64,000 bases of DNA from Streptomyces curacoi (GTDB taxonomy: Bacteria > Actinomycetota > Actinomycetes > Streptomycetales > Streptomycetaceae), in NCBI RefSeq assembly GCF_001513975.1, contig NZ_KQ947986.1, positions 842,881-906,880 on the forward strand, in the 5' to 3' direction. Positions 43,272 to 51,125 of this stretch are shown piece after piece. Numbering within the stretch: the first letter of the stretch is position 1; the number at the start of each line of letters is the position of its first letter. The notes below the pieces were generated by a model, which did no database searches, was not told the DNA's origin, and worked only from the letters and a program-made list of their open reading frames with translations. The position numbers were made by a program, and so were the translations under genes.

Positions 43272-43801
43272 TGGATCTCACACCCTACGTCGACGGCCTC
43301 CACCGTGAACTCCTGGCCTCCGCCGGCGCGGGCGACGGCGAAGCCATGGCGCTGGCGGAGCGGCTGGCCGCCTCTGTGGCGTCGGCGACCAGGCTCACCA
43401 TGCTGGACGTACTGTCGGCCGCCGCGGACGAGATCACCCGGGACCTGGTGCCCGGGTCGGTGGAGGTCCGGCTGCGCGGACGCAACCCGCACTTCGTGGT
43501 CACGTCCCCCAGCTTCCACGAGGCACTCGACGACGACGTCGAACACCCTCAGGACGAACCCGCGCCCGAGCAGGTGCCCGCGCCGCCGAGCGGTGCCGAA
43601 GGCGCCGTGGGCCGTATCAACTTCCGACCGCCCGAGCAGCTCAAGGCCCGCATCGAAGCAGCGGCCGCCAAGGAGGGGCTCTCGGTGAACGCATGGCTGG
43701 TCCGCGTCACCACGGCCGCGCTGGACGCCGGCGCCACCCAGCCCCGCCCAGGCCGCCGCGGCCCCGGACCGACGCGCCACTACGTCGGCTGGGTCGGCTG
43801 A
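43271..43801 (+). CDS. Ribbon-helix-helix DNA-binding protein (HicB/Arc-like)
   Basis: 176-aa protein. The C-terminal part, GRINFRPPEQLKARIEAAAAKEGLSVNAWLVRVTTAALD (about residues 115-155), is a ribbon-helix-helix domain: a strand followed by two helices with the NAWLxR pattern of HicB/CopG/MetJ-like repressors. The first 100 residues are helical and acidic with no recognised fold. No HicA-like toxin gene is adjacent; instead a DUF4097 gene follows after 34 nt. Repeated TGGCGCCA elements at its own start and before the ABC exporter genes make autoregulation and exporter control plausible. Start ATG 43271 has no ribosome binding site (leaderless). Confidence 0.75.
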   Translation: MDLTPYVDGLHRELLASAGAGDGEAMALAERLAASVASATRLTMLDVLSAAADEITRDLVPGSVEVRLRGRNPHFVVTSPSFHEALDDDVEHPQDEPAPEQVPAPPSGAEGAVGRINFRPPEQLKARIEAAAAKEGLSVNAWLVRVTTAALDAGATQPRPGRRGPGPTRHYVGWVG

Positions 43802-43835
43802 GCTCCCGCCAACCACGAGACAGGACGGCTACCCC

Positions 43836-44711
43836 ATGCCCGAGTTCACCACCCCCGAGCCCATCACCGTGGCACTCACCATGAACAGCGGCAAGCTGTC
43901 GCTCGTCGCCGGCGACCGTACCGACACGGTCGTACGAGTCCGCCCCCGCGACGAGTCGGCCGCGGCCGACGTCAAGGCGGCCGAGCAGACCGAGGTCGAC
44001 TACGCCGCGGGCAGGCTGCTGGTGAAGGCGCCCGACCCGCACTGGCTGGGCGGCATCCTGGGGAACTCCCCCTCGATCGACGTGACCATCGAACTGCCGA
44101 CGGGCTCCAGCCTCCAGGCCGAGGTGGTCAAGGTGCAGATCCATTCCGAGGGCCTGCTGGAGGAGGTCCGCCTCGACAGCGTCTCGGGCCATGTCCATCT
44201 CGACAGGGTCGGCACCCTGCACGCCGAGACCGTCTCGGGACACATCACAGTCGACGACGTGTCCGGGTACGCCAATGTCAACGGAGTGTCGGGCAAGGTG
44301 CGGGTGCGCCGGGTCCGCGGCAGCGCCGTGGTCAAGGGCGTCAACGGTGACATCTGGATCGGCGACGCCGGCAGCGACCTGCATCTCAGCGCGGCCGGCG
44401 GCGACATCTTCGTCGACAGCGCCGGACCCGGCGTCACGGCCAAGACGGCCGGCGGCAGCATCCGCATCGGCCACGTGACGGCCGGCGAGGTCGACTTGCT
44501 GACCTCCTCGGGCGAGGTCGAGATCGGCATCGGGGAGGGATCGACGGCCTGGGTCGACGCGCGGAGCGTGACCGGGTCCGTGCGCAACTCCCTGCAGGCC
44601 CGGGACGCCCCCACCCAGCACGCGGACATGGTCAAGGTGCGGGCCAGGTCACGACACGGCGACATCATGATCCATCGATCCCCGCAGCCCGGCCCGTCGG
44701 CGGACGACTGA
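43836..44711 (+). CDS. DUF4097 family beta-helix protein
   Basis: 291-aa protein with repeating short strands of about 18-22 residues, typical of DUF4097 right-handed beta-helix proteins: EEVRLDSVSGHVHLDRVG, HAETVSGHITVDDVSGYAN, GVSGKVRVRRVRGSAVVKGVNGDIWIGD, and GGSIRIGHVTAGEVDLLTSSGEVEIGIG. There is no signal peptide or membrane segment, so it is cytoplasmic. Family function is unknown; members often sit beside RHH or PspC-like regulators. It follows the RHH gene by 34 nt with GAGACAGGA ahead of the start, so the two are probably one transcript. A second copy is at 48379. Confidence 0.8.
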   Translation: MPEFTTPEPITVALTMNSGKLSLVAGDRTDTVVRVRPRDESAAADVKAAEQTEVDYAAGRLLVKAPDPHWLGGILGNSPSIDVTIELPTGSSLQAEVVKVQIHSEGLLEEVRLDSVSGHVHLDRVGTLHAETVSGHITVDDVSGYANVNGVSGKVRVRRVRGSAVVKGVNGDIWIGDAGSDLHLSAAGGDIFVDSAGPGVTAKTAGGSIRIGHVTAGEVDLLTSSGEVEIGIGEGSTAWVDARSVTGSVRNSLQARDAPTQHADMVKVRARSRHGDIMIHRSPQPGPSADD

Positions 44712-45137
44712 CCGGCCCGAGACGAGCAAAGCTCCGTCGCCCCAGCGCCGCCCCCTCCCGCGTGGCGGCCTCACACTCCATCGATCGCGGCCCTCGGCCG
44801 CGACCTTTTCCACCGGTATCGACCGCGGGCTTCCACACGGCGCCCGCTCACCAGCCGGTCGGCGGCCGCTCACAGTCCGCACGTGCCCGCTCGCAGGCGT
44901 CAGCGCCCGCGCATCGGCCCGTAGCGCGCGGCTTGGCCATCTTCCCTGGACAGCGCCCCACGCTGCCGCTCAGTCGTAGACCTGGGCCGCTGTCGACCGC
45001 ATCGCACATCCACACAGCTGCCGCTGGGCCGGCCTGACGTCGGCGGCCCTTCAGCCGTACCGCCATCACGCACCCCCCCCCGCCACCCCGCCCGCGCATC
45101 AAGATGGCGCCAAAGGTCCACCGATGCCACTTGAGAT

Positions 45138-45155
45138 GGCGCCATAGTTGCGCCA
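45138..45155 (+). promoter_or_regulatory. RHH-type element upstream of the ABC exporter
   Basis: GGCGCCATAGTTGCGCCA, identical to 43254-43271 except for one base (G for C at position 10). CATAGT inside it resembles a -10 hexamer; no good -35 lies 17 nt upstream, so expression here may need an activator or a different sigma factor. Confidence 0.6.
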
Positions 45156-45190
45156 CACTGGCGTCACCGGAAGGCGACGTGCTCACCGTG

Positions 45191-45208
45191 TGTCCCGGCG
45201 ACAGGACA
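45191..45208. promoter_or_regulatory. 18-bp inverted-repeat element, copy B
   Basis: TGTCCCGGCGACAGGACA, 78 nt before the ATP-binding gene. Outer arms TGTCC/GGACA are a perfect inverted repeat. Related to copies A and C. Confidence 0.6.
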
Positions 45209-45286
45209 CAGTCCCTGATTCCAGTGCATCGGGACAGGCATTTCGTCCGCGCGAGAGAAATTCCCATCGTCGAAAAGGAGAGGGAC

Positions 45287-46255
45287 ATGACCCCAACCAG
45301 CCCACCCGCCATCACAGCAACCGGACTGCGCAAGTCGTACGGGGACAAGCTGGTTCTCGACGGAATCGACTTCGAGGTTCCAGCAGGCCGCATCTGGTCA
45401 TTACTCGGGCCGAACGGCGCCGGTAAGACGACCCTGGTACAGATCCTCTCCACGCTCATCCGGCCGGACGCCGGGACCGTGCAGGTGGCCGGCCACGACC
45501 TGTTGCGCGAGCCCGAAGCGGTGCGGCGGGCGATCGGGGTCACCGGACAGTTCGCGGCGGTCGACGAACTGCTCACCGGCGAGGAGAACCTGCTGCTGAT
45601 GTGCGACCTGCACCGGCTGCCCCGGCAGGAGAGCCGGCGGCTGACAGCCGAACTGCTGGACCGGTTCGAGCTGGCGGGCGACGACGCGAAGAAGCTCGCC
45701 GGAACCTACTCGGGCGGCATGCGCCGCAAGCTCGACCTGGCGATGACCCTCGTCGGCGGCCCCCGGATCATCTTCCTCGACGAGCCGACCACCGGACTCG
45801 ACCCACGCAGCCGGCGCACCATGTGGGACATCATCCGGGACCTGGTCGGCGACGGGGTCACGATCTTCCTGACCACGCAGTACCTGGAGGAGGCGGACGA
45901 ACTCGCGGACCGGATCGCGGTGTTGCACCACGGCAGGTTCGTCGCGGAGGGCACCGCCACCGAGCTCAAACGCCTCGTCCCCGGCGGCGACATCCGTCTC
46001 ACCTTCGACAGCCCCGAACAACTGGCGACGGCAGCCGAGGCGTTGGGGGCCTCGGACATCGACGAGGAGGCGCTGAGCCTGCGGGTGCCCAGCGAGGGCG
46101 ACATGGGCTCGATGCGGCGGGTCATCGACCGGCTCGACCGGGTCTCGGTCACCGCGTCCAGCCTCTCGATGCACAGCCCCGACCTCGACGACGTGTTCCT
46201 GACCCTGACGTCCCAGCCCGCCACGACGGGCGAAAAGCAGGAGGCGGCCCGATGA
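45287..46255 (+). CDS. ABC exporter ATP-binding protein (DrrA-like)
   Basis: 322-aa ATPase of the daunorubicin-resistance (DrrA) type. Walker A is GPNGAGKTTL, the signature YSGGMRRKLDLAMTLVGG and Walker B RIIFLDEPTTGLD, followed by the DrrA-like TIFLTTQYLEEADELADRIAVLHHG and a C-terminal extension of about 80 residues. The frame is open upstream, but ATG 45287 has AAGGAGAGG just ahead. It overlaps the permease gene by ATGA. Probable role: export of, and self-resistance to, the chlorinated peptide. Confidence 0.92.
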   Translation: MTPTSPPAITATGLRKSYGDKLVLDGIDFEVPAGRIWSLLGPNGAGKTTLVQILSTLIRPDAGTVQVAGHDLLREPEAVRRAIGVTGQFAAVDELLTGEENLLLMCDLHRLPRQESRRLTAELLDRFELAGDDAKKLAGTYSGGMRRKLDLAMTLVGGPRIIFLDEPTTGLDPRSRRTMWDIIRDLVGDGVTIFLTTQYLEEADELADRIAVLHHGRFVAEGTATELKRLVPGGDIRLTFDSPEQLATAAEALGASDIDEEALSLRVPSEGDMGSMRRVIDRLDRVSVTASSLSMHSPDLDDVFLTLTSQPATTGEKQEAAR

Positions 46256-47043
46256 GCACCCTCTCCCTCGCCCTGCACGACTCCTCCACGATGCTGCGCC
46301 GCAACCTGCGGCACGCCACGCGCAACCCGTCGACGCTGCTCGGGTCGGTGGTCATGCCGTGTGTGCTCATGCTGTTGTTCGTCTTCGCCTTCGGCGGCAC
46401 GATGGGCAACGGTCTGGGCGGTGCCGCCCAGGGCATCGACTACGTCGACTACCTCGCCCCGGGCATCTTCCTGCTGGCCCTGACCGTGGGAGCGATGGGC
46501 ACCTCCATCGCGGTCGCGGTCGACATGACCAAGGGAATCATCAACCGGTTCCGCACCATGGCCATCTCCCGCGCGTCGGTCCTGACCGGACACGTCGTGG
46601 GCAGCGTGATCCAGTCGATGGTCAGCATCGTCGTGGTGATCGGCATCGCGCTCGCCGTCGGTTTCCGCCCCACGGCGGGGGTGCTGGGCTGGCTCGCCGC
46701 CTTCGGCCTGATGGCTCTGGTGAGCTTCGCGCTGACCTGGGTGGCCGTCGGCTTCGGCCTGCTGGCCAAGACCGTCGACTCGGCGAGCAACATGCCGATG
46801 ATCCTTCAGGTACTGCCGTTTCTGTCCAGCACGTTCGTACCGGCCGAGTCGATGTCCTCCGGTCTGCGCTGGTTCTCCGAGAACGAGCCCTTCACGCCGA
46901 TCACCGACACGCTGCGCAACCTGCTGCTCGACCGGCCGGTCGGCAACGACTGGATCATCGGCGTCGCCTGGTGCCTCGGCATCGCGCTGGTCGGCTACCT
47001 GTGGTCGAAGAAGCTCTACAAGCGCGACCCGAGGCATACCTGA
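46252..47043 (+). CDS. ABC-2 type exporter permease (DrrB-like)
   Basis: 263-aa membrane protein with about six helices. The N-terminal cytoplasmic segment MLRRNLRHATRNPSTLL and the first helix VVMPCVLMLLFVFAFGG are typical of DrrB. LPFLSSTFVPAESMSSGLRWFSENEPFTPITDTLRNLL is the characteristic C-terminal segment before the last helix. It pairs with the ATPase encoded just upstream (overlapping ATGA). Confidence 0.92.
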   Translation: MSTLSLALHDSSTMLRRNLRHATRNPSTLLGSVVMPCVLMLLFVFAFGGTMGNGLGGAAQGIDYVDYLAPGIFLLALTVGAMGTSIAVAVDMTKGIINRFRTMAISRASVLTGHVVGSVIQSMVSIVVVIGIALAVGFRPTAGVLGWLAAFGLMALVSFALTWVAVGFGLLAKTVDSASNMPMILQVLPFLSSTFVPAESMSSGLRWFSENEPFTPITDTLRNLLLDRPVGNDWIIGVAWCLGIALVGYLWSKKLYKRDPRHT

Positions 47044-47085
47044 CACACCCTCACACACCGCCCCGCCCCAACCAGGAGGCTCCCC

Positions 47086-48342
47086 ATGTCCACGGAAGCA
47101 CCCGACCTGCCGGACGTCATGTCCGACGCGATGATGACGGACCCCTACCGCGGCGCAGAATTGCTGCGCGAACAGGCACCCGTGGTGCGCGGCCAGCTCA
47201 TGGGCGCGGTGCCGGTCTGGTACGTGACCCGGTACGAGGAGGTGATGACCGTCCTCGGTGACCGCAGGTTCGTCAGCAACATCGCCTCGGTGTCCGGCTC
47301 CCAGGGCAACGACGCCCGCACGCAGATGGCCGAGCGGCTCGGAGTACCCGCCGAGGACTATCCGTACCTCGCCAACGGCATGCTCGGCCAGGACGCGCCG
47401 GACCACTCCCGGCTGCGCAAACTGGTGATGCGTGTCTTCACCGTCCGCCGGATCACCGAGTTGCGCCCGCGGCTGGAGGCGATCACCGCATCCCTCATCG
47501 ACGCGTTCGACGACTCCGGGCGGGTGGACCTGATCGCCGCCTTCGCCTACCCGCTGCCGCTCACGGTGATCTGCGAGCTCATGGGCATCCCGGAGTCCGA
47601 CCACGCGGACTGGCACGCCTGGAGCAGTGGACTGGCGTCGCTGGAGCCGGGCGTCATGCCGCGCGCGCTGCACGACATGGTGACGGGGGTGCGGGAGCTC
47701 GTCGAAAGGCGCCGTGACTCGCCGGCCGACGACCTGCTGACGACGCTGATCAGGACCCACGACGAGGACGGGGACCGGCTGAGCGTCGACGAACTGATCA
47801 CCTTCGTGATCACCCTGATGACCGCCGGCCACGAACCGTCCGCGCACGCCCTCGGCAACAGCATCGCCGAGCTGCTGACCCATCCCGACCAGCTCGCCCG
47901 GCTCAAGCAGGACCCCGAGCTGTGGCAGACGGCGGTCGACGAACTGGTACGCCGGTGTGGCCCGACGCAGGTCTCCGTGCCGCGGTACGCGGCGGTCGAC
48001 GTCGAACTGGGCGGCGTCCTGATACGAGCCGGAGACGTCGTCCAGCCGATGCTCACGGCCGCCAACTACGATCCGCGCCGCTACGCCGATCCCGACCGAT
48101 TCGACGTCGGACGCCGCATGAAGGCTCCCGGCCACGGCCACCTCGGTTTCGGGCACGGCCCGCACTACTGCCTCGGTGCCTACCTGGCGAAGCTGCAGCT
48201 GGGCACCGCCCTTCCGGCGCTGTTCGGCCGCTTCCCCGGGCTGGCGCTGGCGGTGGCTCCGGCGGACCTCCCGTGGCAGAAGCTGCCGGGTCTGCGGCGG
48301 CTGGCCGAACTGCCGGTCGTCCTCGCTCCCGCCGACCGGTGA
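47086..48342 (+). CDS. Cytochrome P450
   Basis: 418-aa class I P450. Haem-ligand loop FGHGPHYCLGAYLAK, ExxR helix in DELVRRCG (Glu-Leu-Val-Arg) and an I-helix MTAGHEPSAHAL in which the usual Thr pair is Pro-Ser, a common variation in biosynthetic P450s. Start ATG 47086 has AGGAGG 8 nt upstream. It lies between the exporter and the second DUF4097 gene. Electrons could come from the ferredoxin at 51982-52185. Substrate unknown; possible hydroxylation of the peptide or an amino acid on its carrier. Confidence 0.9.
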   Translation: MSTEAPDLPDVMSDAMMTDPYRGAELLREQAPVVRGQLMGAVPVWYVTRYEEVMTVLGDRRFVSNIASVSGSQGNDARTQMAERLGVPAEDYPYLANGMLGQDAPDHSRLRKLVMRVFTVRRITELRPRLEAITASLIDAFDDSGRVDLIAAFAYPLPLTVICELMGIPESDHADWHAWSSGLASLEPGVMPRALHDMVTGVRELVERRRDSPADDLLTTLIRTHDEDGDRLSVDELITFVITLMTAGHEPSAHALGNSIAELLTHPDQLARLKQDPELWQTAVDELVRRCGPTQVSVPRYAAVDVELGGVLIRAGDVVQPMLTAANYDPRRYADPDRFDVGRRMKAPGHGHLGFGHGPHYCLGAYLAKLQLGTALPALFGRFPGLALAVAPADLPWQKLPGLRRLAELPVVLAPADR

Positions 48343-48378
48343 CGCGACACCCCGACATCACGTTCAAGGACGGACTAC

Positions 48379-49227
48379 ATGCCCACCTTCTCGACCCCCG
48401 GCGGGGTCTCCGTCACCGTCAATCTGCCGATCGGCGACCTTCTGCTCGTCGCGAGCGACCGGACGGACACCGTCGTGCAGCCGCACGCCGGTGAGGACGA
48501 CTCAGCGGGTCTCCGTGTCTCCTACGCCGACGGCAGACTCGTCGTCGACGGCCCGCAACCGCGCAACGGCTTCGCCAGTTGGCTGGGCTTCGGTGAGTCG
48601 ATCACAGCGAGGATCGACCTGCCCGAGGGCTCGTGCGTGAGGGGCGTGGCCCTGGAGGGTGGCTTCCGCAGCATGGGCAGGCTGGGCGAGTGCACGTTCC
48701 GGACCGACTACGGCGAGATCGTGCTGGACGAGACCGGCCCCCTGACGGTCACCACCGACAGCGGCGACATCGCTGTACGGCACGTCGTCGGTGACGCCGA
48801 GGTGACCAGTGACTCCGGCGTGATCCAGATCAAGAAAATCCACGGAAGCGCCACCGTCACCAACGAATACGGCGAGACGGAGATCGGCGAGATCACCGGC
48901 GTGCTGCATGTGCACGGCCGCGATTCCGACATCCTCGTCGGCCGCACCCACGGCGACATCGAGGCGTACAGCGAATCCGGTGACATCCGTATCTCGGAAG
49001 CCGCCCGCGGGACGGTCAACACGATGTCCGACTCGGGAAGCATCGAAATCTCCGTTCCCCAGGACGCCGCAGTGGCGGTGGACCTCGAATCCCCGAACGG
49101 ACGCGTGCGCAATCTGCTGGACCGGAGCGAAACCGCCGGGCAGCCGGACCGGAGCATCTCGGTCCGGGCCCGCTCGCACCACGGGGACATCACCATCACC
49201 CCGTTCCGGCCCCGGCCGGGTACCTGA
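48379..49227 (+). CDS. DUF4097 family beta-helix protein (second copy)
   Basis: 282-aa paralogue of the 43836 product with the same repeated-strand layout: TVTTDSGDIAVRHVVGDAEVTSDSGVIQIKKIHGSATVTNEYGETEIGEITGVLHVHGRDSDILVGRTHGDIEAYSESGDIRISEA. Both end with an S(V/R)xRSxHGDIxI segment, and both begin MPxFxTPxxxxVxxxxxxGxLxLxAxDRTDTVV, so they are true paralogues. No signal peptide. Starts 36 nt after the P450 stop, so it is likely in the same transcript. Confidence 0.8.
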   Translation: MPTFSTPGGVSVTVNLPIGDLLLVASDRTDTVVQPHAGEDDSAGLRVSYADGRLVVDGPQPRNGFASWLGFGESITARIDLPEGSCVRGVALEGGFRSMGRLGECTFRTDYGEIVLDETGPLTVTTDSGDIAVRHVVGDAEVTSDSGVIQIKKIHGSATVTNEYGETEIGEITGVLHVHGRDSDILVGRTHGDIEAYSESGDIRISEAARGTVNTMSDSGSIEISVPQDAAVAVDLESPNGRVRNLLDRSETAGQPDRSISVRARSHHGDITITPFRPRPGT

Positions 49228-49559
49228 CGCTCCACCTCCTCGTCATGTGCGCGGGCGCGCGCCGGCCGTAAGGCGTCCGCCCGCGCACGGGTGTCCTGTC
49301 GACCGGACAGCGGTCAAGTCACTCGAACGCAAAAACAGCCGCGCCGGGGGAATTGCGCCCGGCAGGAATTCCGCCGTGGACACCGGTCGGCCGACGGACC
49401 AAACTGGCAGCCGATTCCGGCGATTTCTTTCCCGGCCCTCCATTTCCCCTCGCGCGGCACCGCGGCAACACGGCGCTTCCTCCCCCGTGCTCTGCCACAC
49501 CACGAATGCGCCCAGCGAGTGCCGGTCGCCGTGACAGATCCCAATGGCAGGAGGTTGGC
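49228..49559. promoter_or_regulatory. Regulatory region before the membrane protein gene
   Basis: 332 nt without a gene. It carries 18-bp inverted-repeat copy C at 49292-49309; the rest shows no feature I can name. AGGAGG at about 49549-49554 serves the gene that starts at 49560. Confidence 0.5.
49292..49309. promoter_or_regulatory. 18-bp inverted-repeat element, copy C
   Basis: TGTCCTGTCGACCGGACA, a palindrome with a single mismatched pair and a central TCGA. It is the most symmetrical of the three copies and lies 250 nt before the membrane protein start. Confidence 0.6.
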
Positions 49560-50969
49560 ATGACACGACTGCTCAAAGCCGCCCGGCCCGTGCGGAGTCC
49601 GGAGACACCCGACGAGCCGACAGCACCCGACCAGCGGACGGACATCCCGCCGACGGCCCCGTGGAGCCTCGCCACGCGAGTGGCGTTCCGGTTCTTCCTG
49701 GCCTACGTGGCCCTGTTCTTCCTGACCGAGATGCGGATCGTCTACCCGCTGCTCGGTGTCTTCGGAAACGACCTGCCCGCGGGGGCCATGGTCTGGCAGT
49801 ACCACCTGGTGCGCCCGGTGGTGACCTGGGTCGGCGAGCACCTCCTCGGTGTCGACGCGGCTCTGATCGAGCCCGTCCAGAGCGGCGACCAGAGGTTCTT
49901 CTGGGTACTGGCCTTCTGCTGGTTCCTCGGCGCCCTCGTGGTCACCGCGGTCTGGTCCGCGATCGACCGGCAGCGCACCGACCATGTGTGGCTGCACAAG
50001 TGGTTCCATGTCGTCGTCCGGCTGTGCCTGGCGGCCCAGTTGTTCTCCTTCGGGTTCGCGAAGGTGTTCCCGCTGCAGATGTCGCTGCCGCTGACCAGGC
50101 TGGTGGAGCCGTACGGCGACTTCGGGATGCTGAACGTGCTCTGGTCGCAGGTGGGCAGCTCCCAGCCGTACGAGATCCTCCTCGGCTGCGCCGAGGTCAC
50201 CGCCGCCGTCCTGCTCGTGATCCCGCGGACCGCGACGCTGGGGGCGCTCCTGGCGTCGGTCGAGCTGACCCAGGTGCTCATCCTCAACGTCACCTACCAG
50301 GTACCGTTGAAGATCTTCACCTTCCATCTGCTGCTGCTGAGCCTGATCCTGCTGGCCCCGTACGCTGTCCGGCTGGTCAGGTTCTTCGTGACGGACCAGG
50401 GCGTGGATCCGGTCAGGCGTCCGCCACTGTTCCGCACCCGTCGGGCCGTCTCGGTCGCGCTTGCCGCGCAGATCCTCTTCGGGGCGTGGCTGGCCGGCTC
50501 CCAGGTGCACGAGGAGTGGAAGCTGTGGGACGCCATCGGCACTTCGGGGCCGAAGCCGCCGCTGTACGGCATCTGGAACGTCGTCGCGTTCTCCGTCGAC
50601 GGCACCGACCGCCCGCCCCTGACCACGGACGAGGAGCGCTGGAACCGGCTCATCGTTGACACCAGCCACTCCTACCAACCGGGGCCCGTGTCCAGCCAGC
50701 GGATGGACGGTTCCATCGTCGACTACGCGGCCACCTTCGATGCGAAGAGCCGGACGATGGCCCTGGCGCGGCTCGACGATCCGACCTGGTCCGCGCGGCT
50801 CGCCTTCACCCAGTCCACGCCCGACCGCCTGTCGCTGGACGGCGTGCTGGACGGCCACAAGGTCCGTATGCGGCTGGAGAAGGTCGACCTCTCGTCGTTC
50901 CCGATCGCTCAGGACGGTCCGCGTTGGGTGCAGGACGGGCCCTACCAGCCGCGTCTGGAACTGCGGTGA
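49560..50969 (+). CDS. DoxX-like integral membrane protein with long C-terminal domain
   Basis: 469-aa protein. About six hydrophobic segments occupy residues 45-330 (VAFRFFLAYVALFFL, FWVLAFCWFLGALVVTAVW, LASVELTQVLILNVTYQVPLKIFTFHLLLLSLILLAPYAVRL). LCLAAQLFSFGFAKVFPLQM resembles the DoxX/HTTM family. The last 130 residues form a soluble beta-rich part (NVVAFSVDGTDRPPL ... RLEKVDLSSFPI). Start ATG 49560 follows AGGAGG. It lies between the second DUF4097 gene and the convergent TetR gene. Function unknown; quinone-linked redox or lipid carrier roles are only guesses. Confidence 0.7.
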   Translation: MTRLLKAARPVRSPETPDEPTAPDQRTDIPPTAPWSLATRVAFRFFLAYVALFFLTEMRIVYPLLGVFGNDLPAGAMVWQYHLVRPVVTWVGEHLLGVDAALIEPVQSGDQRFFWVLAFCWFLGALVVTAVWSAIDRQRTDHVWLHKWFHVVVRLCLAAQLFSFGFAKVFPLQMSLPLTRLVEPYGDFGMLNVLWSQVGSSQPYEILLGCAEVTAAVLLVIPRTATLGALLASVELTQVLILNVTYQVPLKIFTFHLLLLSLILLAPYAVRLVRFFVTDQGVDPVRRPPLFRTRRAVSVALAAQILFGAWLAGSQVHEEWKLWDAIGTSGPKPPLYGIWNVVAFSVDGTDRPPLTTDEERWNRLIVDTSHSYQPGPVSSQRMDGSIVDYAATFDAKSRTMALARLDDPTWSARLAFTQSTPDRLSLDGVLDGHKVRMRLEKVDLSSFPIAQDGPRWVQDGPYQPRLELR

Positions 50970-51069
50970 CCTGCCGGAGCCCGTCAGCCGGTTGACGCGC
51001 GAGAACCTCCGGCCGGCGGACGCCCCGCACCGGACCAGGCCGTCGGCCGGAGCCGCGCCTGAGCCCGGT

Positions 51070-51104
51070 GGGCGGCGGGCGGCGGGCGGCGGGCGGCGGG
51101 CGGC
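51070..51104. repeat. Heptamer tandem repeat (GGGCGGC) x5
   Basis: Five perfect copies of GGGCGGC in succession, with a sixth degenerate copy to 51111, in the gap between two convergent genes. It gives strong purine/C asymmetry and may act as a length-variable spacer or a transcription roadblock. Confidence 0.85.
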
Positions 51105-51125
51105 GGGCGGGGCGGGGCGCCTTGT

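Larger units (their letters stand above)
44712..45286. promoter_or_regulatory. Regulatory region upstream of the ABC exporter operon
   Basis: 575 nt without a convincing gene. The first 350 nt show no feature I can name beyond a run of nine C at 45073-45081. The last 185 nt carry ATGGCGCCA twice (45104-45112 and 45136-45144), the RHH-type element at 45138-45155, and the 18-bp inverted repeat B at 45191-45208. They also hold a loose inverted repeat, GTCCC (45211-45215) with GGGAC (45231-45235). Confidence 0.6.

Noticed and set aside
42947..43816. Upstream extension of the first P450 by 290 codons
   Set aside because: Covers the RHH gene antisense and the divergent regulatory region; no P450 has such an N-terminus and ATG 42946 has a ribosome binding site.
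43271..44711. RHH gene plus DUF4097 gene as a HicAB toxin-antitoxin pair
   Set aside because: No HicA-like small RNase is present; DUF4097 is a beta-helix protein with no toxin features.
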